Shown here in pieces: positions 46,020-55,091 of a stretch of 59,445 nucleotides of DNA (the stretch's first letter is position 1; every line of letters starts with the position of its first letter). Source of the stretch: Herbaspirillum sp. (lineage in GTDB: Bacteria; Pseudomonadota; Gammaproteobacteria; Burkholderiales; Burkholderiaceae_D). The stretch covers positions 1 through 59,445 of the forward strand of contig JAQGLY010000045.1 in NCBI GenBank assembly GCA_028292625.1, written 5' to 3'. The notes below the pieces were generated by a model, which was not told the origin of the DNA, searched no databases, and was given only the letters and a program-made list of their open reading frames with translations. The translations under genes and the position numbers were made by a program.

Positions 46020-46679
46020 ATGCCAAGTGATAAAGACCGGCCATTGCGGGCAACGCCGGAAATGGAAGATTTCGCGCACAAATATACTGAAGATGGCCAG
46101 GGGAAAATCGGAAAATTCCTGATCGATGGTTATTTTCGCGCGGTCGATGAACTGGTCCAGGCGGTCGGAATACGCGAGCTGACCTCTTCGAAAGCCATTG
46201 AAATCGGATGCGGCGAGGGGCACTCTACCGAACGTCTGCGCGGCTTGCTATCCGGGCAGGTGGATTTCCAGGCTGCGGAATATGTAGCGGATCTCGTTCC
46301 CCGCGCACAGAAGAGAAATCCGGGTATTACCGTGCGGCAGGGGAGCGCCTATGCCTCCGGCCATGCTGATGAAACTTTCGATCTGGTCTTTCTGCTAGAG
46401 GTACTTGAGCATCTTGATTACCCTATCGATGCCCTCAAGGAAATCCGCCGCATTCTGAAACCGGGCGGCTATCTCATTCTCGGCGTGCCTCGGGAACCGA
46501 TCTGGTGCATGTTGAACATGACTCGAGGAAAATATCTGAAAAGCTTCGGCAATACGCCCGGACATCTAAATCATTGGTCCACGTTCGCCTTAAAACGCTT
46601 CATCAAAGCTCATTTTGGCGCAGTGGTACAGGTTAGAACGCCATTACCGTGGACTTTGGTGGCATCCCGGAAAATATAG
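46020..46679 (+). CDS. Class I SAM-dependent methyltransferase
   Basis: 219 residues from an ATG preceded by AAGGAAA. SAM motif AIEIGCGEGHSTERLRGLL near residues 59-77, then DLVFLLEVLEHLDYPIDALK and LKPGGYLILGVPREPIWCML, typical of small Methyltransf_11 proteins in glycan loci. It probably methylates a sugar precursor or lipid-linked glycan; the substrate is not deducible. It is separated by more than 150 bases on the left and 515 on the right, so it may be a single-gene transcript. Confidence 0.85.
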   Translation: MPSDKDRPLRATPEMEDFAHKYTEDGQGKIGKFLIDGYFRAVDELVQAVGIRELTSSKAIEIGCGEGHSTERLRGLLSGQVDFQAAEYVADLVPRAQKRNPGITVRQGSAYASGHADETFDLVFLLEVLEHLDYPIDALKEIRRILKPGGYLILGVPREPIWCMLNMTRGKYLKSFGNTPGHLNHWSTFALKRFIKAHFGAVVQVRTPLPWTLVASRKI

Positions 46680-47194
46680 TTACCCCGCTGTGAAATGGCG
46701 CTCATGCGGGGGAACAGTAGTTTATTTACCAATTCAGAAACACCGATTTCCGAAATCGACTTTACTTGAGTCGAAGCATTTTTGCGCCAACGTGCAGCGT
46801 CGAGGCAATCGCTACGGCCGGCCTGGTGCCTCGCTCTGCATTCCTTGGGCGTCAACACAAGCGCTCAGAAGACGCTGCTTCTGGTCGTAATGCAGATAGT
46901 CTCTTCGAGAGGGTCGAAACGGTCAGAAATAGCGGCAAAAAACGTGATGTTCGTCAAATTTGGCTAAGTACCGATATATAATCTCGCCGCAAGGAAGCAA
47001 CTATATCGTCGAAATCCGCCATGACGGCATCCGCGAAATGCGGATGTTATTGCGGAGTTAATACCCCGCTATTCAATGTGCATACCACTTTCATTCCAGT
47101 ATGCTGAAGTTTAGGCAAAACTTAGTATTTCTGGGAGAGTTCCGAAACACATGGTTCGTGCAAATCATCTGTCGTATCAAAAGTGAATTAATCT
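46680..47194. other. 515-base intergenic gap within the polysaccharide locus
   Basis: No open frame here has convincing protein character; several short frames on both strands are out of keeping with neighbours. A TATAAT at 46977-46982 might belong to a promoter for the following operon, but no proper -35 was found at the right distance. The gap divides the plus arm into two transcription blocks and might hold scars of an old insertion. Confidence 0.4.
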
Positions 47195-48862
47195 ATGCAA
47201 ATCGTCATACCCATGTCCGGCTTCGGCGAGCGTTTCAGGAAGGCAGGCTATTCCGTTCCCAAACCATTGATAGAAATCGATGGCAAGCCGATCATTGCGC
47301 ACGTTATCGACATGTTTCCCGGCGAAACCGATCTGGTGTTCATCTGCAATGAGGAGCATCTGGCCGAACCGTCATACCGGATGCGGGAAATCCTTGCCCA
47401 TTACTGCCCTACCGGCAAAGTCGTGGCGGTTCCATCGCACAAGCTGGGCCCGGTTCATGCGGTTACTTTAGCGGCACAGTGGATCCGGCGCGACTGCCCG
47501 GTTCTTGTGAACTATTGCGATTTCACCTGTTACTGGGACTGGTCCCATTTCAAACAATGGGCGGCGGCTTCCGGCTGTGCCGGCGCTATTCCAGCCTATC
47601 GCGGTTTTCATCCGCACACGCTTGGCACGACGAACTACGCCTATATCCGGGAAAGCAATGGCTGGATGCTAGACATTCAGGAAAAACAGCCTTATACCGA
47701 CAACCGCATGGAAGAGTATGCGTCCAGCGGCAGTTATTATTTTTCCAACGGTCAATTAATGCTCGATGCATTTCACGCAACGATAGATCAAAATCTGACA
47801 GTGGGCGGTGAGTTTTACGTCAGCCTCGCTTACAAATCGCTGCTGAAAGATCATCTTCCGGTCGCAATTTACGATTTACAGCATTTCATGCAATGGGGTA
47901 CACCGGCCGATGTTGCCGAATATCGCAACTGGTCGCAGACTTTCCGCGGCCTGATCGGGCCCTTGCGCACGCAGCGTATTGGCGGTGCGGTGGTGCTACC
48001 AATGGCTGGCCTGGGGCAGCGTTTTGCGCGTGAGGGCTACAAATTAACCAAGCCGCTGATTCCGGTTTCTGGTCGGCCAATGGTGCTGCAAGCTACGGAC
48101 GATCTGCCCGGTGCCGATCATTATGCATTCGTTGTGCGCAGCGACATGCCTGGCTTCGAGGACGTCGTGAAAGCCTTGCGCTCTCGCTACCCCAATCCAT
48201 CGATCAGGATGGTTTCCGAAGTGACCGAAGGCCAGGCCTGCACCGCCCTGCTGGGACTTGACGCCATATCCAACGATCCGGTACGTGATGTCGAAGGACC
48301 CATCACCTTCGGTGCCTGCGATTACGGCGCGCTTTATGACGTGTCGAAACTCAATTTCCTACTCAACGACGACGCGGATGTGATCGTGTGGGCCATGCGC
48401 GGACATGCGAATGCGGTACGTCATCCGCAGATGTATGGCTGGATCGATACCGATGGCAAGGATATTTTCCGTATTTCCGTCAAGACGCCACTTGCTTCGC
48501 CGGCCACGGATCCAGTGGTGCTCGGCACTTTTACGTTTAAGCGTAGCTCGGATTTCAGGCGTTGCGTTGCGCATATGATTGAACGCGGCGGCCGAATCAA
48601 TGGCGAGTTTTACCTCGATACCTGCATCAACGATGCGCTGGAACTCGGTTTGCGCTGCAAAATATTCGAAGTCGACAGTTTCATGTCCTGGGGAACGCCC
48701 AATGACCTGCGCACATTCGAATACTGGCAATCCTGTTTTCACAAGTGGTCCGGCCATCCTTATCGGCTCGAACTGGATGGGCACGTCCCATCGGAGAGCC
48801 GTTCGGAGCTGGAAGAGCGCTACCAAGCTACTGTACCCACCTTGCCGGAGAAGCGCAGTTGA
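47195..48862 (+). CDS. Tandem-domain sugar/small-molecule nucleotidyltransferase
   Basis: 555 residues made of two homologous NTP_transferase domains. Domain 1 (1-about 255): VIPMSGFGERFRKAGYSVPK, with Pro6-Met-Ser-Gly9. Domain 2 (about 264-540): VLPMAGLGQRFAREGYKLTK, with Pro269-Met-Ala-Gly272, offset by exactly 263 residues. Both keep the G-x-G-x-R-F and K-P-L-I motifs for nucleotide binding, and each has an acidic metal motif (NYCDFTCYWDW; FGACDYGALYD), and both end in a FMQWGTP or FMSWGTP segment. So both may be active on two substrates or two steps. First gene of a tightly overlapping operon. Nucleotide (CTP is plausible) and acceptor are unknown. Confidence 0.82.
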   Translation: MQIVIPMSGFGERFRKAGYSVPKPLIEIDGKPIIAHVIDMFPGETDLVFICNEEHLAEPSYRMREILAHYCPTGKVVAVPSHKLGPVHAVTLAAQWIRRDCPVLVNYCDFTCYWDWSHFKQWAAASGCAGAIPAYRGFHPHTLGTTNYAYIRESNGWMLDIQEKQPYTDNRMEEYASSGSYYFSNGQLMLDAFHATIDQNLTVGGEFYVSLAYKSLLKDHLPVAIYDLQHFMQWGTPADVAEYRNWSQTFRGLIGPLRTQRIGGAVVLPMAGLGQRFAREGYKLTKPLIPVSGRPMVLQATDDLPGADHYAFVVRSDMPGFEDVVKALRSRYPNPSIRMVSEVTEGQACTALLGLDAISNDPVRDVEGPITFGACDYGALYDVSKLNFLLNDDADVIVWAMRGHANAVRHPQMYGWIDTDGKDIFRISVKTPLASPATDPVVLGTFTFKRSSDFRRCVAHMIERGGRINGEFYLDTCINDALELGLRCKIFEVDSFMSWGTPNDLRTFEYWQSCFHKWSGHPYRLELDGHVPSESRSELEERYQATVPTLPEKRS

Positions 48863-49263
48863 TACGCCGTCAGATCATCGTTTTTCTAATAGTCGGCTCG
48901 CTGACGGTGCTGGTTGATTTCAGCACTTATCGCACATTGCTCTGGAGTGGCCTGGTTGACGTCGGCGCCGCGAAAGCTTGCAGCTTTCTGACGGGGACCG
49001 TATTCGCTTACTTCGTTAATAAAATATGGACTTTCGATCAGTCTCGTCACGCACCCGGCAGCGCCCTGCGTTTCGCGCTGTTATACGCCGTCACCCTGGC
49101 CGTCAATGTCGGCCTTAATGTGGGAGTGCTGCGTATTGCACATGGCATGAGCTTTGCCTTTAACGCAGCATTCCTGTGCGCCACTGGCGCCTCGGCTGTC
49201 CTGAATTTTATCGGCATGAAGTTTTTCGTTTTCAAACCGCATATGGCACGTGAACCGAGATGA
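48859..49263 (+). CDS. GtrA-family membrane protein (second copy)
   Basis: 134 residues from TTG 48859, whose TTGA overlaps the stop of the nucleotidyltransferase gene, with GGAG eight bases upstream. Four TM helices: RRQIIVFLIVGSLTVLVDFS, VGAAKACSFLTGTVFAYFVN followed by KIWTF, FALLYAVTLAVNVGLNVGVL, and AFLCATGASAVLNFIGMKFF. Same GtrA pattern as the protein at 41890 but only distantly similar. Likely helper for flipping a polyprenyl-phosphate-linked unit made by the following GT2. Confidence 0.85.
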   Translation: MIRRQIIVFLIVGSLTVLVDFSTYRTLLWSGLVDVGAAKACSFLTGTVFAYFVNKIWTFDQSRHAPGSALRFALLYAVTLAVNVGLNVGVLRIAHGMSFAFNAAFLCATGASAVLNFIGMKFFVFKPHMAREPR

Positions 49264-49958
49264 AATTTTCCCTTGTGATTCCCTGCTACAACGAAGCGGC
49301 TAATCTGCCCTTGCTACTGGAACGCTGCCGCGACGTGACGGCGCGACCGGGCGTGGAAGTAATTTTGGTGGATAACGGTTCCAGCGACGATAGTCCGCAA
49401 GTATTGTCGAAATTGTTACCGCAATACCCGGGTTGCCGAAGCGTGCGGGTCGAAGTCAATCAAGGCTACGGCTTCGGTATATTGACAGGCCTACGGGCAG
49501 CCTCCGGAGAATTTCTCGGCTGGACGCACGCCGACATGCAAACGGATCCGCAGGATGCACTGATCGCGCTGGACATTATCGACAAGCATGGCGCGCAAAT
49601 TTTTGCAAAGGGCCGCCGTTATGGCAGGCCGCTCGGCGACGTCCTGTTTACGGTTGGCATGAGCGCTTTCGAAACGCTTCTTCTTGGCAAGCCGATGTGG
49701 GACATTAATGCACAGCCGACAGTTTTTTCGCGTCGTTTTTTTGAAACCTGGACCCAGCCGCCACACGATTTTTCGCTCGATCTGTACGCCTATTTCATGG
49801 CACAGCGAGCGGATCTGGCAGTGCATCGCTTTCCTGTACGCTTCGGCGAACGCGCACACGGCGTATCGAACTGGAACATCAACTGGGCTGCCAAGCGCAA
49901 ATTCATTCGCCGCACGATCGACTTCAGCCTGCAACTCAAGAAATCCTTGAAATCATGA
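49260..49958 (+). CDS. GT2 glycosyltransferase (DPM1/GtrB-like, no TM tail)
   Basis: 232 residues; ATG overlaps the gtrA stop (ATGA). GT-A fold: KFSLVIPCYNEAANLPLLLE, VILVDNGSSDDSPQVLSKLL, and the metal-binding TGLRAASGEFLGWTHADMQT with Asp-x-x-Asp-like acidic residues. QPTVFSRRFFETWTQPPHDF and VHRFPVRFGERAHGVSNWNI follow polyprenyl-phosphate glycosyltransferases. It lacks the C-terminal TM pair that the GT2 at 38962 has. With GtrA and the GT-C/kinase fusion this makes a second Gtr-like module. Confidence 0.86.
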   Translation: MKFSLVIPCYNEAANLPLLLERCRDVTARPGVEVILVDNGSSDDSPQVLSKLLPQYPGCRSVRVEVNQGYGFGILTGLRAASGEFLGWTHADMQTDPQDALIALDIIDKHGAQIFAKGRRYGRPLGDVLFTVGMSAFETLLLGKPMWDINAQPTVFSRRFFETWTQPPHDFSLDLYAYFMAQRADLAVHRFPVRFGERAHGVSNWNINWAAKRKFIRRTIDFSLQLKKSLKS

Positions 49959-50557
49959 AAATAATTGCGCACCGCAAAAATACCATTGCCGAGCTGCGAG
50001 CAACGCCCACCGAATACGGCATTGAAGTCGACATCCGTAGTTATGCCGATCGCATGGTGATCCATCACGATCCCTTCATCGAAGGTGAATTGTTCAGCGA
50101 TTGGCTCAACGCTTATCGACACGGCACGCTGATCCTCAACGTCAAGGAAGAAGGGTTGGAGCCAGCGCTCATCAAGCTGATGCAGGAGCATGGCGTTACC
50201 GATTATTTTTTTCTCGATCAATCGTTTCCGTTTTTGGTGAAATGGTCGCGTCTCGGAGAAAGGCGCTGCGCGGTGAGGGTTTCTGAATTCGAATCGGTGC
50301 AGACAGCGTTGACGCTGGCGAACAAAATCGACTGGGTCTGGGTTGATTGCTTTACCCATCTGGCTTTACAGCAAGAAGAAGCACAGCGCCTGCAACAGGC
50401 CGGCTTCAAACTTTGTCTGGTTTCACCCGAATTGCAAGGACGCCCAGCGGACACCGAAATTCCAGAAATGCACCGTTTGCTGCAGCAACGCGGTATCCAG
50501 GTGGAAGCGGTATGCACTAAACGCCCGGATTTGTGGGAAGCCTTGAACCAGGTATGA
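49955..50557 (+). CDS. GDPD/PI-PLC-like TIM-barrel phosphodiesterase
   Basis: 200 residues, shorter than full-length GDPDs (about 240-350). The metal and catalytic residues of the glycerophosphodiester phosphodiesterase fold are visible: His6-Arg7 in MKIIAHRKNTIAEL, Glu-x-Asp in YGIEVDIRSYADR, and His-His-Asp in RMVIHHDPFIEGELF. LNVKEEGLEPALIKLMQEHG and the C-terminal EAVCTKRPDLWEAL complete the barrel. Cytoplasmic (no signal peptide), so not a secreted lipase: a role in making or trimming a phosphodiester intermediate is inferred from its place between a nucleotidyltransferase and a kinase fusion. ATGA overlaps on both sides. Confidence 0.75.
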   Translation: MKIIAHRKNTIAELRATPTEYGIEVDIRSYADRMVIHHDPFIEGELFSDWLNAYRHGTLILNVKEEGLEPALIKLMQEHGVTDYFFLDQSFPFLVKWSRLGERRCAVRVSEFESVQTALTLANKIDWVWVDCFTHLALQQEEAQRLQQAGFKLCLVSPELQGRPADTEIPEMHRLLQQRGIQVEAVCTKRPDLWEALNQV

Positions 50558-52608
50558 AAAAAATCTTCAACACGCCATTGTTCCTGACAGGGTTAGTCCT
50601 GCGACTTGTCATGCTCGCTTTCGTTTTGCCGCGGGCCGCAGCAGTCTGGTATGTCCCCTTCCTTGAAGCCACGACACGGCATTTCACGCTCGATCCGTGG
50701 CACGCGTTCCTGACGACCGGCGGCACCGACGCGGCATTTCCATATGGTTATGTGATGTGGCTAGCGTTTCTTCCGTTCACGTGGATTTGCAATCTGCTCG
50801 GCATCGGCCTTTATCCCGCCTATGGATTAACGCTGCTGGTGGCGGACATCGGACTGTTACTGATCTTGAAAAAGCTGTTTCAGCCGGCCAATCGTCTTTT
50901 GCTGTCGATCTACTGGCTGTCGCCGATCGTGCTCTTCGCCACCTACTGGCTCGGCTATAACGACTTGATTCCGGTCGCACTCTTGTGCCTGGCTCTGTAT
51001 TACGCGCGCAAGCTGAAGCTGGTACATGCCGGAGCGCTGTGCGGCGCGGCGATTTCGGCGAAGCTCAGCATGGTTCTGGCGATTCCGTTTTTTGCCATTT
51101 ACCTGTGCCGCAATCGCGCACTGAGGCATCTTGTTGCGCCTTACGCCAAAGGTCTCGCATGCGCACTGGTCGTATTGTGTTTCCCGTTTGTATTTTCGTC
51201 CGCCGGCATGTACATGCTGTTGCACAATCCCGAAATGGCCAAGGTCTATCAACTGGTACTGCAAATCGGCGGCAGCGCCGAACCCATCTATCTGCTGCCG
51301 ATGGTTTATCTGTTAATGCTGTATTTAACCTGGCGGATACGGCGCATCAGTTTCGAATTGCTGAACGTGTTGCTGGGCATGTCGTTTTTTTTGGTCGTCC
51401 TTCTGACGCCGGCCTCGCCCGGCTGGTTCATCTGGATTATGCCGTTGCTGGTTTGCTATCAGGCAATGAGCGGCCGCATCGCAGTGATGCTTGTAGCCGG
51501 TTTTACCGGTCTATACTTGCTGACAGTTTTTCTGGTGACGCAGAGGCCGCTGATCGCCGGCGACGATATCGCAAATCGCTTAGCGATCCACGCCGGCCAG
51601 CTGCTCGGCGCGAATGGTTCCGCAATATTGCACACCGTGCTGTTTACTTTCGGCGTGATTCTGGTCTTGCGCATCTGGCGTGAAGCCGTTGTCTACAACG
51701 ATTATTTCCGGCTCAGCCGCACTCCGTTCGCCATCGGCATCGCCGGCGATTCAGGCGCAGGTAAAGATACGCTCGCTAATTCACTGCAAGGCTTGTTCGG
51801 CAAGCATTCGGTGGTGCAGTTGTCCGGCGATGATTATCATCTATGGGATCGGAAGAAACCGATGTGGCAGGTGATGACGCATCTGAATCCGAAAGCCAAC
51901 GATCTCGAACAATATGCGCAAGACCTGATTTCGCTGACCAACGACAAGCCCATCCAGTCGCATCATTACGATCACAGCAGCGGACAGCGCAGCCGTCCGC
52001 ATCGGATCGAAAGCAACGATTTCATCATCGCCAGCGGTTTGCATGCGCTGCATCTGCCGATCCTGCGCAGCTGCTACGACTTGAGCATCTATCTCGATAT
52101 CGATGAAGGCCTGCGCCGGCATTTCAAACTCGACCGTGACGTGCGCCAGCGTGGCCACAGTATAGAAAAAGTACTTTCCTCGCTGGAAAAACGCGAGATC
52201 GATTCCCAAAAATTCGTGCGGCCGCAAATGGCATACGCCGATCTGATCATTGCGCTGCAGCCGATCCATCCGCGCATGCTGGAAGAGACCGATAGCCAAC
52301 ATCCGTTGCGCCTCAAACTGTTCGCGCGTTCACGCCATGGACTGAATGAAGAATCGCTGGTTCGCGTGCTGATCGGCGTATGCGGTCTGCATGTGGACAT
52401 GTCGATGAGCCATGAAGGCAACGAAGTCGAGTTAACCATCGAAGGGGAAACCTCGGCCGATGACATTGCGCTGGCGGCGGCAACCCTATTCCCGAATATC
52501 AGCGAGTTTCTCGATACATCGCCCCGCTGGGAAGACGGCATACTCGGACTCATGCAGTTGATCAGCTTGTCTCACATTAACCAAGCACTTAAGAAACGGC
52601 TCATATGA
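50554..52608 (+). CDS. GT-C membrane glycosyltransferase fused to a uridine-kinase-like domain
   Basis: 684 residues from ATG 50554, overlapping the previous stop (ATGA). Residues 1-about 385: about ten TM helices with the plan of GT-C/PIG-M type mannosyltransferases (FLEATTRHFTLDPWHAFLTT as first loop, LYPAYGLTLLVADIGLLLIL). Residues about 390-684: a soluble P-loop kinase: Walker A Gly398-D-S-G-A-G-Lys404-D-T, LSGDDYHLWDRKKPMW (substrate Asp pair as in uridine kinase/phosphoribulokinase), and DLSIYLDIDEGLRRHFKLDR. The kinase would face the cytoplasm. Such a fusion is rare. Possible roles: phosphorylation of a small alcohol/polyol before nucleotide activation, plus its transfer from a polyprenyl carrier. 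Confidence 0.82.
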   Translation: MKKIFNTPLFLTGLVLRLVMLAFVLPRAAAVWYVPFLEATTRHFTLDPWHAFLTTGGTDAAFPYGYVMWLAFLPFTWICNLLGIGLYPAYGLTLLVADIGLLLILKKLFQPANRLLLSIYWLSPIVLFATYWLGYNDLIPVALLCLALYYARKLKLVHAGALCGAAISAKLSMVLAIPFFAIYLCRNRALRHLVAPYAKGLACALVVLCFPFVFSSAGMYMLLHNPEMAKVYQLVLQIGGSAEPIYLLPMVYLLMLYLTWRIRRISFELLNVLLGMSFFLVVLLTPASPGWFIWIMPLLVCYQAMSGRIAVMLVAGFTGLYLLTVFLVTQRPLIAGDDIANRLAIHAGQLLGANGSAILHTVLFTFGVILVLRIWREAVVYNDYFRLSRTPFAIGIAGDSGAGKDTLANSLQGLFGKHSVVQLSGDDYHLWDRKKPMWQVMTHLNPKANDLEQYAQDLISLTNDKPIQSHHYDHSSGQRSRPHRIESNDFIIASGLHALHLPILRSCYDLSIYLDIDEGLRRHFKLDRDVRQRGHSIEKVLSSLEKREIDSQKFVRPQMAYADLIIALQPIHPRMLEETDSQHPLRLKLFARSRHGLNEESLVRVLIGVCGLHVDMSMSHEGNEVELTIEGETSADDIALAAATLFPNISEFLDTSPRWEDGILGLMQLISLSHINQALKKRLI

Positions 52609-53363
52609 TGCAGTTGCTCAACCCAGAAAGGTTTAAACAGATTCCCGACGCGATTCTGTTCGACACCGACAATACCCTATATCACTACAATCCAGCGCAT
52701 GAAGCAGCGATGAAAGCAGTGCGCGACAAGGTAACGCGCACGTTTTCCATCGAGCCGGTGCAGTTCGACGCAGCATTTTCCCAGGCTCGCAAGGAAATCA
52801 AAAACCGACTGCACCATACCGCCAGTTCGCATAGTCGATTGCTGTATCTGCAGCGCATGCTGGAAATTATCGGTCTGGGTTCGCAAGTGCTGCTGGCGCT
52901 GGATTTCGAGCAGACCTACTGGCGCACATTTCTGAGCAACGCCGTACTGTTCGACGACGTCAAGAATCTACTCGATGATGTGCGTCTGGCCGGTATTTCC
53001 ACTGCGATCGTTACCGATTTAACCGCACAAATCCAGTTTCGAAAGATCGTGTATTTCGGCCTCGACCATTATTTCGACTACATCATCACCAGCGAAGAAG
53101 CCGGTTTCGACAAACCGCATGCGGCGCCATTTCAAATCGCTCTGGAAAAAATGAATCCGAAGGGTAAGTGCATTTGGATGGTTGGCGACAATCCGGTCAA
53201 TGACATACAGGGTGCGCGCGAAGCGATCGACGCGGTGACGATCCAGAAAGTACATCATGGAATTTCCGCTGGTACCGGATCGACCCAGCCTGATTGCGTC
53301 ATCCATGATTTTTCCGAACTGCGCAAATTGTTCAAGAGCGTGATCGAAAGGACAGGACAATGA
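52605..53363 (+). CDS. HAD-superfamily phosphatase
   Basis: 252 residues. HAD motif I AILFDTDNTLYHY with nucleophile Asp20 and acid/base Asp22, a helical cap (residues about 30-115), motif II TAIVTDLTA, motif III Lys in TSEEAGFDKPHAAPFQ, and motif IV MVGDNPVNDIQGA. It is close to the YjjG/GmhB-like branch that removes phosphate from small phosphosugars or polyols. Its ATG overlaps the stop of the kinase fusion, and its own stop overlaps the next gene. In this operon it may strip phosphate from an aldolase or kinase product. Confidence 0.9.
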   Translation: MMQLLNPERFKQIPDAILFDTDNTLYHYNPAHEAAMKAVRDKVTRTFSIEPVQFDAAFSQARKEIKNRLHHTASSHSRLLYLQRMLEIIGLGSQVLLALDFEQTYWRTFLSNAVLFDDVKNLLDDVRLAGISTAIVTDLTAQIQFRKIVYFGLDHYFDYIITSEEAGFDKPHAAPFQIALEKMNPKGKCIWMVGDNPVNDIQGAREAIDAVTIQKVHHGISAGTGSTQPDCVIHDFSELRKLFKSVIERTGQ

Positions 53364-55087
53364 TGTCTGCGATCAAGACCAATTTCACAGACTGGCGGCG
53401 GCCGCTGATCGCCATGTTGGTCACGATGATCTGCACGGTTGCGATCATGACGACATTTGTAACTGGGCCGCTACAAGGCGAATTTCGGCACTTCTTTCTG
53501 CCCGCCAAGATGTTTGGGGTGCCGCAACAGCTGCGCGATCACGGTATTGATGAAATGTATCTGGACGATATCAATTCGGGTTGGGATGGGCAGTTCTATT
53601 TTTATATCGCCAACGACCCGTTGGCGCTGCGCGATACAGTGCAGCATGTGGATTCCAATGCTTATCGGTATCAACGTATCGGCCTGCCCTTGTTGGCCAA
53701 TCTGGTTTCCAAGATCACTTTCCAGTCATGGGTTAGTCCACTCACCTATTACCTGACTAGTCTGTGCATCCTGCTGTTGTCCACCTTGATGGCGGCGGCG
53801 TATTTCCAACGGCGTAGCATCAGCCCGTACTGGATATTATTCTGGGCGCTCGGTATGGGTACGCAAGTGACCCAATTGCACGGATTGCCCGACGTAGCCG
53901 CCGATGGATTGCTTATCATCGGCTTGGTCTGTTGGATGCGAGGGTGGCGTATTCCCTATGTGCTGTCGATAGCGTTCGCTGGTCTCTCGCGCGAAATCTA
54001 TGTGCTGGTGCCAGCGTTCATCTTCATTGGGCAATTCTGGCTGGATACACGTGAAACCGGTTTGAAGTTTGCGCTATCGCCGCGTCAGGTGATTTCTTTT
54101 TGCAAACGGATGTGGATCCATTTCATCCCCATGCTGGCGGTTATTGCGTGGCAAATTTTCATACGCTTGAAATTCCATGTTTCGCCATCGTCGCAAGCGA
54201 CCAACGTGCTTGACTGGCCGTTCAGCAGCAGCTTTCATTTCATGCTCGCGCCGTTTACCGGCGAGCGTCCCATGGACCGGCATGCCCGCATGGAGAGCTT
54301 TGGTATCCTGCTGTTCCTAATTCTGCTTGGAACGGCGACATTCGTATTTACAAGATTTATTCGGCGCCATCTGACGCAACCGAAACAGCAATCTGCGGAG
54401 ACCGCCGTAGCATTTGGCGTAGGTTTGGCATTCCTCGTCGTCGTGGCGATGTATATTTGCTTCGGTTCGACTGTCATGATGGATCACTCCGGCTACTGGA
54501 AGGCTGCAAACATTTTCCTGTTTGCATTGCCCTTCGCCGCTGCAGTTGAAGGCCGCTCACCCGGCAAATGGGTGTGGGTTATGTTTTCGGTGGCGACGAT
54601 ATTCTTCAGCATATTTTTGCTGGGAAGAATCACCGCCCCCCCTTACTTTTACAATGGGAAAATCGAATACGCGACGAGCGAACCGGCATGCATGAAGCAA
54701 TTTCAGGCCAGCATTCTGCCTCAATCTATAGAAGTAAACCCCAAAAATTTCTGGCGCAGCCTTAGGGGTCCCGATACTGCCACCATCAATATCGAAATAC
54801 GCAACCTCGGCAGCGACAGCTTCAAGCCATATCGCGGTAAAGGCGCTGTGTCGATGAGCTATCAGTGGGTTCGTTCCTCGGACGGCACTGTCGTCAAGGA
54901 TGGCATACGCACCGAATTGACTTCCGCGCTGGCGCCGAATCAGGCCGTGCAGCTCCCTGTGTTTGTACAGTTTCCCAATACGGTGGGTGATTATGTTCTG
55001 AAATTGAGTCTGGTGCAGGAAGGATGCACCTGGTTCTATCTAGCGAATCCCGCCAGCGGATTCGATATCCACTACAAGATCAGGTAA
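53360..55087 (+). CDS. Membrane glycosyltransferase-like protein with C-terminal periplasmic domain
   Basis: 575 residues. N-terminal helix RRPLIAMLVTMICTVAIMTT, then a periplasmic loop with the acidic motif NSGWDGQFYFYIANDPLALR typical of GT-C proteins, and about nine more helices. From about residue 440 the C-terminal 135 residues form a soluble beta-rich domain (ATINIEIRNLGSDSFKPYRG, LPVFVQFPNTVGDYVLKLSL) that looks like an immunoglobulin-type fold and could bind glycan. Related proteins occur in surface-glycopolymer loci. Its start overlaps the HAD stop (ATGA) and the aldolase gene follows after four bases. Confidence 0.7.
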   Translation: MMSAIKTNFTDWRRPLIAMLVTMICTVAIMTTFVTGPLQGEFRHFFLPAKMFGVPQQLRDHGIDEMYLDDINSGWDGQFYFYIANDPLALRDTVQHVDSNAYRYQRIGLPLLANLVSKITFQSWVSPLTYYLTSLCILLLSTLMAAAYFQRRSISPYWILFWALGMGTQVTQLHGLPDVAADGLLIIGLVCWMRGWRIPYVLSIAFAGLSREIYVLVPAFIFIGQFWLDTRETGLKFALSPRQVISFCKRMWIHFIPMLAVIAWQIFIRLKFHVSPSSQATNVLDWPFSSSFHFMLAPFTGERPMDRHARMESFGILLFLILLGTATFVFTRFIRRHLTQPKQQSAETAVAFGVGLAFLVVVAMYICFGSTVMMDHSGYWKAANIFLFALPFAAAVEGRSPGKWVWVMFSVATIFFSIFLLGRITAPPYFYNGKIEYATSEPACMKQFQASILPQSIEVNPKNFWRSLRGPDTATINIEIRNLGSDSFKPYRGKGAVSMSYQWVRSSDGTVVKDGIRTELTSALAPNQAVQLPVFVQFPNTVGDYVLKLSLVQEGCTWFYLANPASGFDIHYKIR

Positions 55088-55091
55088 CGTC

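Noticed and set aside
46610..46990. Several 60-90 codon frames in the 515-base gap
   Set aside because: Mutually overlapping on both strands, basic and low-complexity, none with a recognised motif or ribosome site.
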